This document shows, in pieces, positions 51,479 through 59,885 of a DNA stretch of 64,000 bases. Origin of the DNA: Aliidongia dinghuensis (GTDB taxonomy: Bacteria > Pseudomonadota > Alphaproteobacteria > ATCC43930 > CGMCC-115725); contig NZ_BMJQ01000004.1 in the NCBI RefSeq assembly GCF_014643535.1, positions 186,001 to 250,000 of the forward strand, in the 5' to 3' direction. A program made the translations under genes and the position numbers. The stretch's first letter is position 1. Every line of letters begins with the position of its first letter. Below the pieces are notes generated by a model. It saw only the letters and a program-made list of their open reading frames with translations. It was not told the DNA's origin and did not search any database.

Positions 51479-51960
51479 TCAAAACTTCGGCTTAAGAAGT
51501 TTCTCGAAATCCCGATAAATTTCGTAGAAATCATTGCTCATTTCACTATCTAATTGGCTCATTCTAATTTCTAATTCGGACGTATCTCCACTATCACTGT
51601 TTTCAATTTTATGCGTTACATCTGACCAGTTCCAAAATTTGTACGTAAATGAAATCATTTTTCTATAAAGCGCATTATCGACGATGAACCTAGCTTGATA
51701 TATTTGGCCTCTCATCATCAGAAATTCGTCATCAGTAGTTTTCTCCCTGTTAGCAACTCTTCTAGACAATTTATAAAGAATTTCGAACTTCTCTAATCTG
51801 CGTTCATACAGATCATAGCGCACTTTTCGCGCGCTATCTTCATTTGTTGCCAAGCGATAATGCCGCCGACGATGGTTAGTGCGGCTAGGATGAGTGGTTG
51901 AACGATGCTGATGTATTGTTGTATTTGCCAGATTTGCATCGGTGTAAGTGCGTTCAACAT
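51479..51960 (-). pseudogene. frameshifted membrane-anchored helical protein
   Basis: The open frame from 51853 starts at a TTG without a ribosome site. Upstream in a different frame, an ATG at 51960 with AGGA eight bases before it encodes MLNALTPMQIWQIQQYISIV, then a membrane helix ending AWQQMKIARE. Removing one base at the A-run (51824-51827 on the plus strand) joins this to KVRYDLYERRLEKFEIL in the downstream frame, making a natural about 160-residue protein with N-terminal anchor and helical cytosolic domain. Such QQ-x-IAR-x-K-x-R-DLY joints are common in small membrane proteins. AT-rich. Either a recent mutation, a sequencing error, or phase variation. Confidence 0.7.
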
Positions 51961-52155
51961 TCGTAATTTCCTGTTACCTCGGACCCAACTTTTTGGTGAA
52001 TGCTTTTCGGCCCGTGGCCTGAGACTTGCGTCTGGTCAATGTGATGCACCAAAGCGCTGCGGGCAACGGCTGCTTCCGAGGAAGAGGAGTGCCATACCAG
52101 ATGACGATATTGGGTCGGAAACAGTCACCGTTCTAAACCCGATTGAGCCTCGACC
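51961..52155. other. intergenic, no gene seen
   Basis: Leader of the frameshifted gene on the left; the rest returns to chromosomal GC. Downstream of the MarR gene stop. No hairpin with a U-tract was spotted. Confidence 0.4.
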
Positions 52156-52632
52156 CTAAGCGAGCGCTTTGAGATCGCGCCTGAGACGGTCGGGGGCGCC
52201 GTCGGGCAATTGCGCGTCTACGTCCGCGTGGGTCTGCTGCCAGATCGGCACGGCGCGGGCGAGCAGGGCCTGGCCGGCGTCAGTGAGCGTCATGAGCCGG
52301 CTGCGCCGATCGGCGGGATCGGCGGTTACGACAATGAGGCCGCGCCGTTCGAGCGGCTTCAGTGCCGCAGTCAAGGTCGTGCGGTCCATGGCGAGCAAGG
52401 CTGCGACCGATCCTATGCCGGGCGGCGCCGGCCGGTTCAGCGACATCATGAGCGAGAACTGGCCGTTCGTGAGGCCGAGCGGGCGAAGCGCCTCGTCGAA
52501 GCGGCGCGCCAGCGCGCGGGCGGCGCGCTGGACATGCAGGCAGAGGCAGGTGTCGCGCACCAGGAGCGTGGTCTGAAACGGAACGTGCGCCGGTTTAAGG
52601 TCGGTCGCGCTCGAGGCGAGGTCGTTTGACAT
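52156..52632 (-). CDS. MarR family transcriptional regulator
   Basis: 158 residues with the MarR winged helix: GLTNGQFSLMMSLNRPAPPG, IGSVAALLAMDRTTLTAALKPLERRGLI and the wing DPADRRSRLMTLTDAG. Divergent from a DUF899 gene with a 72-bp gap that contains the palindrome GTTGATATCAAC, a likely operator. It probably represses itself and the DUF899-VOC operon. Effector unknown; phenolic or oxidative signals are common for the family. Confidence 0.92.
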   Translation of the reverse strand: MSNDLASSATDLKPAHVPFQTTLLVRDTCLCLHVQRAARALARRFDEALRPLGLTNGQFSLMMSLNRPAPPGIGSVAALLAMDRTTLTAALKPLERRGLIVVTADPADRRSRLMTLTDAGQALLARAVPIWQQTHADVDAQLPDGAPDRLRRDLKALA

Positions 52633-52643
52633 GGCTCAATAAT

Positions 52644-52655
52644 GTTGATATCAAC
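52644..52655. promoter_or_regulatory. MarR operator candidate GTTGATATCAAC
   Basis: A perfect 12-bp palindrome 12 bp upstream of the MarR gene start and about 50 bp upstream of the DUF899 start, in the divergent promoter. Confidence 0.55.
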
Positions 52656-52704
52656 CTATTTAGTCAAGGCATATGCCGAACGAGACGAATGCGAGGAGAG
52701 GATC

Positions 52705-53439
52705 ATGCAGGATCATCCGGTCGTATCGCGGGAGGAATGGCTGGCGGCGCGCCGGGCGCTGCTCGTGCACGAGAAGGAGGAAACCCGGCTGCGCGACAAG
52801 GTCAATGCGGAGCGTCTGGCGCTGCCCTGGGTCAAGGTGGAAAAGAGCTATGTCTTCGACACGGCCCAAGGCAGGCGGACGCTGGCGGAGTTGTTCGCCG
52901 GGCGCAGCCAGCTCATCGTTTATCATTTCATGCTGGGGCCAGGCTGGAAGGCGGGCTGCCCCGGCTGCTCGTTCCTCGCCGATCATCTGGGCGGTGCCTT
53001 GCCGCATCTCGAGCATCACGACGTGACGCTGACCGCCGTCTCACGCGCGCCCCTGGCGGAGATCGAGGCTTACAAGCGGCGCATGGGCTGGCGCTTCCCG
53101 TGGGTTTCGGCGTTCGAAAACGACTTCAATTTCGACTATCATGTGTCGTTCACCACGGACGAGCTGGCTCGGGGCGAGGTGTTCTACAACTTCACCATGA
53201 CCCCCTCGGACCGCGCCCATAACGAATTGCCCGGCCTCAGCGCCTTTGTGCGCAACGCGGCCGGTGAGGTTTTCCACACCTACTCGAGCTACGCGCGTGG
53301 TCCGGAAGAGCTCATCGGCACCTTGATGATTCTCGATCGCGCGCCCCTGGGCCGCAACGAGACGACGATCATGGATTGGGTTCGCCGCCATGACGAATAC
53401 GAGGCTGTGCCGCAGGCGACGTCCTGCTGCGCGTCATAA
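52705..53439 (+). CDS. DUF899 family thioredoxin-like protein
   Basis: The ATG at 52705 follows GGAGAGG and gives 244 residues. DUF899 fold with the motif LGPGWKAGCPGCSFLADHL (two cysteines, residues about 85-88) and conserved segments YHFMLGPGW and FTTDELARGEVFYNF. A thioredoxin-like oxidoreductase role is inferred from fold. It ends with a CC pair (TSCCAS). Upstream of a VOC-family gene and under apparent MarR control. Confidence 0.88.
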   Translation: MQDHPVVSREEWLAARRALLVHEKEETRLRDKVNAERLALPWVKVEKSYVFDTAQGRRTLAELFAGRSQLIVYHFMLGPGWKAGCPGCSFLADHLGGALPHLEHHDVTLTAVSRAPLAEIEAYKRRMGWRFPWVSAFENDFNFDYHVSFTTDELARGEVFYNFTMTPSDRAHNELPGLSAFVRNAAGEVFHTYSSYARGPEELIGTLMILDRAPLGRNETTIMDWVRRHDEYEAVPQATSCCAS

Positions 53440-53459
53440 TCAACGATGGGGAGAGAAAG

Positions 53460-54242
53460 ATGACTGAACTCAAAGGCAAGTTCATCTGGTACGAGCTGGG
53501 CACGACCGACACGGCCGCCGCCGAGGCCTTCTACAAGAAGGTCGTCGGCTGGGGCGCCCAGGATTCCGGTGTCAAGGACGAGGCCGCGCCGGACAAGACC
53601 TACACGATCTGGAGCGCCGGCGAGGTGCCGATCGGCGGCCTGATGGCGCTGCCGGCCGAGGCCTGCGCCGCGGGTGCCCGGCCCGGCTGGATCGGCTATA
53701 TCGGCGTCAAGGACGTGGACGGTTTCGCCGAGCAGGTGAAGCGGGCCGGCGGTGCGGTCGTATTCGGTCCGGCGGATATTCCGACCGTCGGGCGCTTCGC
53801 CATCGTGACCGATCCGCAGGGCGCACGGTTCACCCTGTTCAAGGGCCTCTCCGACCAGGAGATGCCGACCCTTCCGCCGGGCACGCCGGGCACCACCGGC
53901 TGGCACGAGCTCGTGACCTCCAATTGGCAGGGCGCCTTCGATTTCTATTCCGGCCTGTTCGGTTGGGTGAAGGGCGAGGGCATGGATATGGGGGCCATGG
54001 GCACCTATCAGATCTTCCACATCGGCGACATGCCGGCGGGCGGCATGATGACCATGGCCGACCGGCCGCCGTCCTGGGGCTTCTATGTCAACACCGACGC
54101 GATCGATGCCGCGGCGGCACGGGTCAGGGACGGCGGCGGGCAGGTCGTCAATGGCCCGATGGAGGTGCCGGGCGGCAGCTGGATCATCAACTGCATCGAT
54201 CCGCAGGGTGCCGCCTTCGCGCTCGTCGCGCCGAAGCGGTAA
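53460..54242 (+). CDS. VOC family protein with two glyoxalase-like domains
   Basis: 260 residues: two VOC (bleomycin-resistance/glyoxalase) modules, about 5-120 and 130-258. The first has FIWYELGTTDTAAAEAFYKKVVGW and the second WHELVTSNWQGAFDFYSGLFGW. The paired His/Glu that would hold a metal are only partly evident. Twenty bases after the DUF899 gene with a GGGAGAG site, so the two genes form one unit. Likely an antibiotic-binding or hydroxylase/dioxygenase-type enzyme; substrate unknown. Confidence 0.88.
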   Translation: MTELKGKFIWYELGTTDTAAAEAFYKKVVGWGAQDSGVKDEAAPDKTYTIWSAGEVPIGGLMALPAEACAAGARPGWIGYIGVKDVDGFAEQVKRAGGAVVFGPADIPTVGRFAIVTDPQGARFTLFKGLSDQEMPTLPPGTPGTTGWHELVTSNWQGAFDFYSGLFGWVKGEGMDMGAMGTYQIFHIGDMPAGGMMTMADRPPSWGFYVNTDAIDAAAARVRDGGGQVVNGPMEVPGGSWIINCIDPQGAAFALVAPKR

Positions 54243-54267
54243 TTCCTAAGCGCGCATTCAGCTATGG

Positions 54268-54306
54268 CGGGGCCGGTGCGGTATTGCAGCCGGCCCCGTT
54301 CCTTTT
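54268..54306. terminator. Rho-independent terminator
   Basis: CGGGGCCGG (54268-54276) pairs with CCGGCCCCG (54290-54298) and is followed by TTCCTTTT, between the VOC gene and the convergent LysR gene. Confidence 0.8.
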
Positions 54307-54315
54307 ACGCGGGCG

Positions 54316-55236
54316 TCAGGCCGCCTGGCCGAAGCGGCCGACGATGAAGTCGATGAAGCTGCGCAGCTTCGGCGACATGCGGCGGTCGCGCAGGTAGATG
54401 AGGTTGAGCGGCCGGATCGGCGGTGTGTAGCCGTGGAGCAGCGGGACGAGCCGGCCGGCCTCGATATCTTCCGACAGCATGATCTCGGGCAGCATGACGA
54501 TGCCCATGCCGGCAAGTGCTGCCCGGCGCAGGCCCTGGGCGCTGTCGACCTGCATCCGCCCGGCGATCGGCATGCTGATCTCGCCCCAGGACTCGCCCAC
54601 CGGCCCGGTCATGCGCCAGACCGCCTGCGCCGAGCGCCATTCGGAGCGCGAGGAATAGGTGTAGGCGAGGCACTCGTGCCGGGCCAGATCCTCCGGCCTG
54701 AGCGGCTCGCCGCGCTCAGCCAGATAGCGGGGCGCCGCGCAGATCATCAGCTTGTAGGCGGCGAGCGGGCGCGCGACCAAGTCCGAGCCCTGCAGGCTGC
54801 CGATGCGGATCGCCGCCTCGAAGCCGTCCTCGGCGAGGTCCACCACCGTGTCGGTGATCACCACGTCGAGGTTGATCTTGGGATAGAGCGCCGCATAGTC
54901 GGCGAGCGCCGGCATCAGGCGCTCGGTGCCGAAGGCGGCTGACGCCGTGATGCGGAGCCGCCCCTTCGGCTGTGCGTGCGCTTCCTGCGCCAGCGAATCG
55001 GCATCCTCGACCAGCCGCAGGATCTCGACGCAGCGGTCATAGTAGGTCTGGCCGAACTCGGTCAGATGCTGCCGGCGTGTCGTCCGGTTCAGGAGGCGCG
55101 TGCCGAGCCGGTCCTCCAGCGCCTGCAGATGGTTGCCGACCATGGTCGGCGACAGGTCGCACGCAGCCGCTGCAGCGGTCAGGCTGCCGCTGTCGACGGT
55201 CCGAACGAAGACGCCCATGGCCTTCAGCACGTCCAT
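54316..55236 (-). CDS. LysR family transcriptional regulator
   Basis: 306 residues from ATG 55236 (MDVLKAMGVFVRTVDSGSLT), with AGGAAAAC upstream. HTH at about 15-60 (LTAAAAACDLSPTMVGNHLQALEDRLG), effector domain of the CrgA/DmlR type. Divergent from a MFS exporter gene and likely its regulator. Confidence 0.93.
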   Translation of the reverse strand: MDVLKAMGVFVRTVDSGSLTAAAAACDLSPTMVGNHLQALEDRLGTRLLNRTTRRQHLTEFGQTYYDRCVEILRLVEDADSLAQEAHAQPKGRLRITASAAFGTERLMPALADYAALYPKINLDVVITDTVVDLAEDGFEAAIRIGSLQGSDLVARPLAAYKLMICAAPRYLAERGEPLRPEDLARHECLAYTYSSRSEWRSAQAVWRMTGPVGESWGEISMPIAGRMQVDSAQGLRRAALAGMGIVMLPEIMLSEDIEAGRLVPLLHGYTPPIRPLNLIYLRDRRMSPKLRSFIDFIVGRFGQAA

Positions 55237-55287
55237 TGCCAAGTTTTCCTGGGAAGTGATCGAAGGTTTGGCCAGTTTATCAATCAT

Positions 55288-55305
55288 CTATGGGGCAATA
55301 CATAG
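55288..55305. promoter_or_regulatory. inverted repeat in lysR-MFS divergent promoter
   Basis: CTATG (55288-55292) and CATAG (55301-55305) form a 5-8-5 inverted repeat, the size of a LysR box, 52 bp upstream of the LysR gene and 58 bp upstream of the MFS gene. Confidence 0.35.
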
Positions 55306-55362
55306 AAACCGGCATCACCGGCGCGCATTGGAAGGGCGAGGCCGCGTGCCCCTCATTCGATA

Positions 55363-56742
55363 ATGCCGGGATCCGCATCCATGCTGCTTGCCAAGCCTGC
55401 CGCTTCCTTCTCGCCGGCCCTGACGCTCGCCGGCACCAGCCTCGGCTTCGTCCTGGTCATCCTCGACGTCACCGTCGTCAACGTGGCGCTGGCCCGGATC
55501 GAGGCGACGCTCGGCACCGGCGTCGCCGGCCTGCAATGGGTGGTCAACGCCTATACGCTGGTGTTCGCAAGCCTGCTATTGACGGGCGGCGCGCTCGGCG
55601 ACCGGCTCGGCGCCAAGCGCGTGTTCATTGCCGGCTTCGTGCTCTTCACCGCGGCGTCGGTCGCCTGCGGGTGTGCCACCAGCATCGGGGCCCTGGTCGG
55701 CGCACGCATCGTCCAGGGCATCGGCGCGGCACTTTGCGTGCCGGCGTCGCTGGCATTGCTGAACGCCTGCTTCCCGGAGGCGGCGGCCCGGGCGCGGGCG
55801 GTCAGCATCTGGGCCGGCGCCGGTGGTGCCGCCATGGCGGCCGGGCCGGTCGTGGGCGGTCTCCTGGTCGATCGGCTGGGCTGGCCCAGCATCTTTTTTC
55901 TCAACCTGCCGCTGGGACTTGTCGGCATCTGGCTCACCGCCGGTTTCACGCCGCCGGCGCCGCAGCGACGCGGCCGCGGCCTCGATCCTCTGGGCCAGAT
56001 CCTGGCGATCGGCGCGCTCGGCGGCTTCACCGTCGCCTGCATCGAGAGCGGACCGCTTGGCTGGCAGCACCCGCTGGTCGTTTCGGGACTGGTCTGCTTC
56101 GTGCTGGGCGCCGCCCTGTTCCTGCGTGTCGAGGCCACCTCTGCCGATCCGATGCTGCCGCTAAGCTTGTTCCGCTCGCGCGCCGTGAGCGTCGCCTGCC
56201 TGGTCGGGCTGCTCGCCAACTTTGCCTATTATGGGCTTATGTTCGTGCTGAGCCTGTTCTTCCAGTCGGCGAAGGGCTACTCGCCGCTCGCAACCGGGCT
56301 CGCTTTCCTGCCCATGACGGCGCTCATCACCGTCGCCAACCTCGTGGCCGGGCGCCTGACCGCGCGCTTCGGGCCGAAGCCGGCCATGGTCGCGGGGCAG
56401 GCGCTGGCGGCGGTGGGCTATCTGGCTCTCGCCGGCATCGCGGTTGAAACTTCCTACGCGGCCATCGTCGGCCCGCTGCTCGCGGCCGGCGTCGGCGTGG
56501 CGCTGGTCGTGCCGTCGATGACGGCCGCCGTGCTCGGCAATGTCGCGCGCGAGCGTGCCGGCGTCGCCTCGGGCGTGCTCAACGCCGCGCGCCAGACCGG
56601 CGGCGTCGCCGGCGTCGGCCTGTTCGGCTCGCTCGTCGGCGGGCCGCCGGACACGCTCCTCGGCGGCATGCACCTGGCGCTCGTGCTCGCGGGGGCGGCG
56701 CTGCTTGTCGGCTGCGCCGCGAGCCTGACGCTGCGGCGATGA
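55363..56742 (+). CDS. MFS transporter, DHA2 (EmrB/QacA) family
   Basis: 459 residues with about 14 hydrophobic helices. Motif A (GALGDRLGAKRVF) after helix 2, motif C region GGAAMAAGPVVGGLLVDRLGW in helix 5, and the LDVTVVNVALARIEATLG signature in helix 1 place it in the drug/H+ antiporter family with 14 helices. Likely an exporter controlled by the adjacent LysR protein. The start could also be ATG 55381 (MLLAKPAASFS), which has GGGAT upstream. Confidence 0.92.
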   Translation: MPGSASMLLAKPAASFSPALTLAGTSLGFVLVILDVTVVNVALARIEATLGTGVAGLQWVVNAYTLVFASLLLTGGALGDRLGAKRVFIAGFVLFTAASVACGCATSIGALVGARIVQGIGAALCVPASLALLNACFPEAAARARAVSIWAGAGGAAMAAGPVVGGLLVDRLGWPSIFFLNLPLGLVGIWLTAGFTPPAPQRRGRGLDPLGQILAIGALGGFTVACIESGPLGWQHPLVVSGLVCFVLGAALFLRVEATSADPMLPLSLFRSRAVSVACLVGLLANFAYYGLMFVLSLFFQSAKGYSPLATGLAFLPMTALITVANLVAGRLTARFGPKPAMVAGQALAAVGYLALAGIAVETSYAAIVGPLLAAGVGVALVVPSMTAAVLGNVARERAGVASGVLNAARQTGGVAGVGLFGSLVGGPPDTLLGGMHLALVLAGAALLVGCAASLTLRR

Positions 56743-56876
56743 GTCGGGGGCCGGGGCCGGGCCGGCCTGGAATGCCAACGCGGTAACGAGCCGTTGGCGC
56801 GCGCGGTGCGGCAGTTCATCTACCGCCGTTGTATGAGGTCGCAGTGACAGTGGCGCTTCCGTTTGATCGCCACGCG

Positions 56877-56981
56877 TCAATCCCACGGATCAGGCGGCAC
56901 AGGTTCGCTGGGCGCCGGTACCGGCGGCTGAAGGGGCTCGGAATCATCTGGTTCGGGACGCGGTTTCGGACCAAGCGTCAT
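56877..56981 (-). CDS. 34-residue proline-rich small protein
   Basis: The ATG at 56981 lies 11 bp after the stop of the SLATT-like gene, and its ribosome site (TAGGAG) overlaps that stop codon, suggesting translational coupling. The product is proline-rich and acidic (starts MTLGPKPRPEPDDSEPLQPP, ends PPDPWD), with no hydrophobic segment. Family not recognised. Could be a partner, neutraliser or linker peptide of the membrane protein. Confidence 0.45.
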   Translation of the reverse strand: MTLGPKPRPEPDDSEPLQPPVPAPSEPVPPDPWD

Positions 56982-56992
56982 CTCGAATACTC

Positions 56993-57532
56993 CTATGGCA
57001 GCCACCAGTTCGAACGGTCTACGCGTTGTTTTATCGCGTTTTGAATGGCTCGCTCTTGCTCAATGGGCAGCTTAGGTGGGTCTTTGGGATTGGCTCTCTG
57101 GCGTGCGTCTCGTAGTCTCTGCGCTCTCGTCTCGAAGGTTTTTGTCCATTGTTGCTTTATATTTATATCATCAATCAAAAATCTATATTCCATGGCTAGA
57201 TGATCATAACTCTCGACGGTCTTGTCGGCATATTGAATTATTTCATCCCAATGATAGACCTTTCTGGCGGCCGTGAGCCCAGCTCCCAGTACCGTGAGTG
57301 GTGCACACACCCACGCTAGCCATGACAAATGCCCTACTATCCCTACAAACCCTGTAGCGCCGCTTGCTGATCCGCTTAGGGCGATAACTAAATTAAGCGG
57401 TTTCACCCAGTGGTTTCGGCTGTTTCTGATATGTCTGAAGTAGTCTTGAGTGTATAAGACTTCGAGATAGGCGTAGTGTATTTGCTTAACTTGCTGCCGT
57501 GATGGGTTTTGTACTGCGCCAATATCGGACAC
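56993..57532 (-). CDS. SLATT-like two-helix membrane protein
   Basis: GTG start at 57532, 179 residues. An N-terminal helical region (residues 10-45) leads to two membrane helices (about 48-70, PLNLVIALSGSASGATGFVG, and 74-92, LSWLAWVCAPLTVLGAGLTA) and a long charged C-terminal helix (about 95-175). This is the topology of SLATT effectors, which in several bacterial defence systems pair with nucleotide-sensing partners, but no SMODS or SLOG gene is visible here. Codons are AT-richer than neighbours. It lies on the 3' side of tRNA-Arg, a common island site. Confidence 0.6.
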   Translation of the reverse strand: MSDIGAVQNPSRQQVKQIHYAYLEVLYTQDYFRHIRNSRNHWVKPLNLVIALSGSASGATGFVGIVGHLSWLAWVCAPLTVLGAGLTAARKVYHWDEIIQYADKTVESYDHLAMEYRFLIDDINIKQQWTKTFETRAQRLRDARQRANPKDPPKLPIEQERAIQNAIKQRVDRSNWWLP

Positions 57533-57817
57533 CGTAGCACCTTCTTGTCGGCAATGAGTATCGCGCTATGGTAGCGAAAATCTTCATGTGTTGCACGCGT
57601 TAGGGGTGCCTGGTTCACAGAGTTGGTTGTTAAACTGTGTCTCCAGGGCGGAGCCCATCGACCGGAACCTTGATGCGGACGCGAATCGGATAGAGCCGCT
57701 CGGCCTCCGAGGAAAGCGCAGCTGGCGCGACAGCCGCCCCATGCGGGACACGAGTCGTACGAACGGGTGCGGCGGACAGAGCCGCTACACCTGGATTGTC
57801 TCGTGATTCGGGAAAAA
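57533..57817. other. intergenic between SLATT-like gene and tRNA-Arg
   Basis: AT-rich on the left (promoter region of the SLATT-like gene), GC-rich on the right. The open frames here lack ribosome sites and overlap the promoter. No copy of the tRNA 3' end was seen, so no att pair is evident. Confidence 0.4.
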
Positions 57818-57894
57818 TGGCGCGCCCTACTGGATTCGAACCAGTGACCCTCGGCTTAGAAGGCCGATGCTCTATCCAGCTGAGCTAAGGGCGC
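57818..57894 (-). tRNA. tRNA-Arg (anticodon TCT)
   Basis: Reads GCGCCCTTAGCTCAGCTGG at the 5' end, anticodon loop CTTCTAA (TCT, decodes AGA), T-loop GGTTCGAATCC, acceptor AGGGCGC, discriminator G and an encoded CCA. Confidence 0.96.
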
Positions 57895-57935
57895 CCCGGA
57901 AAGCGATATCGCGCGGTGATCGACTGGACGCCGCG

Positions 57936-58232
57936 TCAGCGGATCCGGTCGAAACGGAAATTGTCGGCGTAGGCCTTGGGCTTGAGGTGCTTCTGCTGCG
58001 GCTGCTCGATCGTATAGGCGAGGCTGTGCTTGTCGGCGTAGGCCACCGCCTCCTCGAGCGTATCGAACTTGAGGCGGATCTGGTTCAGCGTGTCGGCCGC
58101 GGCGATCCAGCCCATCAGCGGCTCGGCCTGGCGCTTGGTCGCCGTCTCGAACTCGAGAACCCAATGCTTGGTCTTGGCCGTCCCGGACGACATCGCGGTC
58201 TTGGCGGGGCGGAGGATGCGGGCGAGCGCCAT
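57936..58232 (-). CDS. NADH dehydrogenase accessory subunit, NDUFS4-like (ETC complex I)
   Basis: 98 residues from ATG 58232 (MALARILRPAKTAMSSGTAK). Matches the ETC_C1_NDUFS4 family: WVLEFETATKRQAEPLMGWI, LNQIRLKFDTLEEAVAYADKHSLAY and a KPKAYADNF tail. In alphaproteobacteria and mitochondria this is the 18-kDa-type accessory subunit at the complex I peripheral arm. It is typical of alphaproteobacteria, supporting the taxonomic call. It sits between two tRNA genes. Confidence 0.92.
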   Translation of the reverse strand: MALARILRPAKTAMSSGTAKTKHWVLEFETATKRQAEPLMGWIAAADTLNQIRLKFDTLEEAVAYADKHSLAYTIEQPQQKHLKPKAYADNFRFDRIR

Positions 58233-58324
58233 GGGTTCTGAAACTCCGTCGTCTGAATGCCGGCCATCTAAACACGGGCCTTGGAGACCGCGGCGCGAGC
58301 GCCGGATGGCCAAGCGACACCGAA

Positions 58325-58401
<77 letters not shown>

Positions 58402-58593
58402 GCCGTTCCGGACGGAAAGGGATTTAGAGGTTTCCGCGGCCGCGCGCAACTGATCACGGCTGCAGAGCGGGTCTGCCAAGTGCCCGAGGGGTGCAGCGTG
58501 GAGGGCTCGCGCGGCGAGAAGGCAGGCGGGCGAGAGGGACCGGCGCCGCGCGGCAGCCGGCCCTTCGCGACGGACCGAACGGTCCGGTCTGGC

Positions 58594-59070
58594 TTACTTG
58601 GCGCTCTTCGCCAGGGTCTTCAGCAGGTTGAGCGCGGCGTTGCGCTGCTTGTCGTCGTCGATCGCATAGAAGGCGCGAACCAGCTCGACGGTCTTGCGCT
58701 TCTTCATGAGATCGCTCGGCACCTCGTCCGCCTCAACAGCGGCCTCGTACGCTTCCTGCGCTGCTTCCGGCCCGCCCTCGACGTCGACAGTCTCGAAGAA
58801 GTAGGAGACCGGCACATGCAGGATCATGGCGAGCTGATAGAGGCGCGAGGCGCTGATGCGATTCGTGCCGTGCTCGTATTTCTGGAGCTGCTGGAAGGTC
58901 AGGCCGATGACCTTGGAGACCGCTTCCTGGGACAGGCCGAGCAGGATACGGCGGAGCCGGACCTGCGCGCCAACGGCGGAATCGATCGCTTTCAGCTGCT
59001 CGGTCGACAGCTGACCGCGGATCTGGCTGCGAGCGGCACTCGCCGCATTGGGGTGGGAGGAGCGTGCCAC
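58594..59070 (-). CDS. XRE family transcriptional regulator
   Basis: 158 residues from a GTG at 59070 with AGAGGA six bases upstream; the longer frame to 59112 is less likely. Helix-turn-helix at about 35-90 ([46 protein letters not shown]), then an acidic linker and a C-terminal helix ending [11 protein letters not shown]. This form is common in Rhodospirillales and Rhizobiales. The targets are unknown. Confidence 0.9.
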   Translation of the reverse strand: MARSSHPNAASAARSQIRGQLSTEQLKAIDSAVGAQVRLRRILLGLSQEAVSKVIGLTFQQLQKYEHGTNRISASRLYQLAMILHVPVSYFFETVDVEGGPEAAQEAYEAAVEADEVPSDLMKKRKTVELVRAFYAIDDDKQRNAALNLLKTLAKSAK

Positions 59071-59885
59071 GAGATATCCTCTGGGAGTTGAAGTTTCGCT
59101 CGACAATAACAATAGGTACTGCCGGCCTGTAAAAAAAGAGCTTATTATAACAAAAGCTATGCAAATCTTGGATCCGGCGAACGCGCGGCCGGTGATGGCG
59201 ACCCTTTGGCGCAGTTTCTCGCCAGGGACGTTATGGCGAATCGGGGCGGATTCGCTGTCCGCGCCCGCTCAGAGTGCGGCGACATTCTTCCGCTCTCGGC
59301 GAAGTGGCGTCTAGATCACCACGCAACACTAGCGAAACGCCCGACAGTTCAGTTGGTTCAATGTGGTTTCTAAGTATTTGTGATTGCCGTCGTTGGAAGT
59401 TGTGTTCCCGGATTGTGCCCTCGCCGTTGCCGCGCCGAGCGGGCGCGTGGGCGGGACGCAACTCGACGGCGAACAACCTTGGGGCGCTGGTGAGAAGCGC
59501 TCAGCGGCGGTGTCGCCACCCACGTCCGTGCGAAACGGAACACGGCGCCGCATCCACCCGGGCCGACCCCGTCCCGTTGTGGCGGCGACGCTAGCTCGCG
59601 ATTGCGGCGAATGTTGGGCGCGGCGCCACGACTACCGGCACGAGGGGCTCGCTTCGGCCGCTCGCCATCGTTGCGGGCGTAACGAAAGGCGTGGTTTTTC
59701 CGCGCTCTCCGCCGTTGCGGCGACGCCCGGCCCTATGCTAGCGTCCGCACGGTTCCGAGCCAAAACCGGGTCAAACGGCACGACAGTTGCTGAGACTCGG
59801 GATAGACGAAGCAATCGTTGGCCGGGCAGGGAAGCTCTGGGGACTTTGAGGATCTTTTCAATTGCAACATTTCGGGGGTAGGTCG
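59071..59885. other. 815-bp intergenic region upstream of aapJ
   Basis: No gene can be supported; the plus-strand frames here lack ribosome sites and conserved motifs. The left end is AT-rich (59095-59165) and is probably the promoter of the XRE gene. The right end holds the sigma-54-like element at 59777. The middle was not explained and would be long enough for upstream activator sites or a small RNA. Confidence 0.5.
59777..59791 (+). promoter_or_regulatory. sigma-54-type promoter for aapJQMP
   Basis: GGCACGACAGTTGCT matches the -24/-12 consensus (TGGCAC-N5-TTGCT): GG at 59777-59778 and GC at 59789-59790 are exactly 12 bp apart, with only the leading T changed to C. The predicted start near 59802 leaves an 84-nt leader before aapJ. 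Confidence 0.55.

Noticed and set aside
51820..51830. Programmed ribosomal frameshift at the A-run
   Set aside because: Only four A residues, no classical slippery heptamer and no downstream hairpin noted; a plain one-base loss is simpler.
57533..57900. Integrative island attached to tRNA-Arg
   Set aside because: No integrase and no second copy of the tRNA 3' end were found in the window.
59274..59881. Plus-strand frames in the region before aapJ
   Set aside because: No ribosome sites, composition of non-coding DNA, and the right end overlaps the sigma-54-like promoter.
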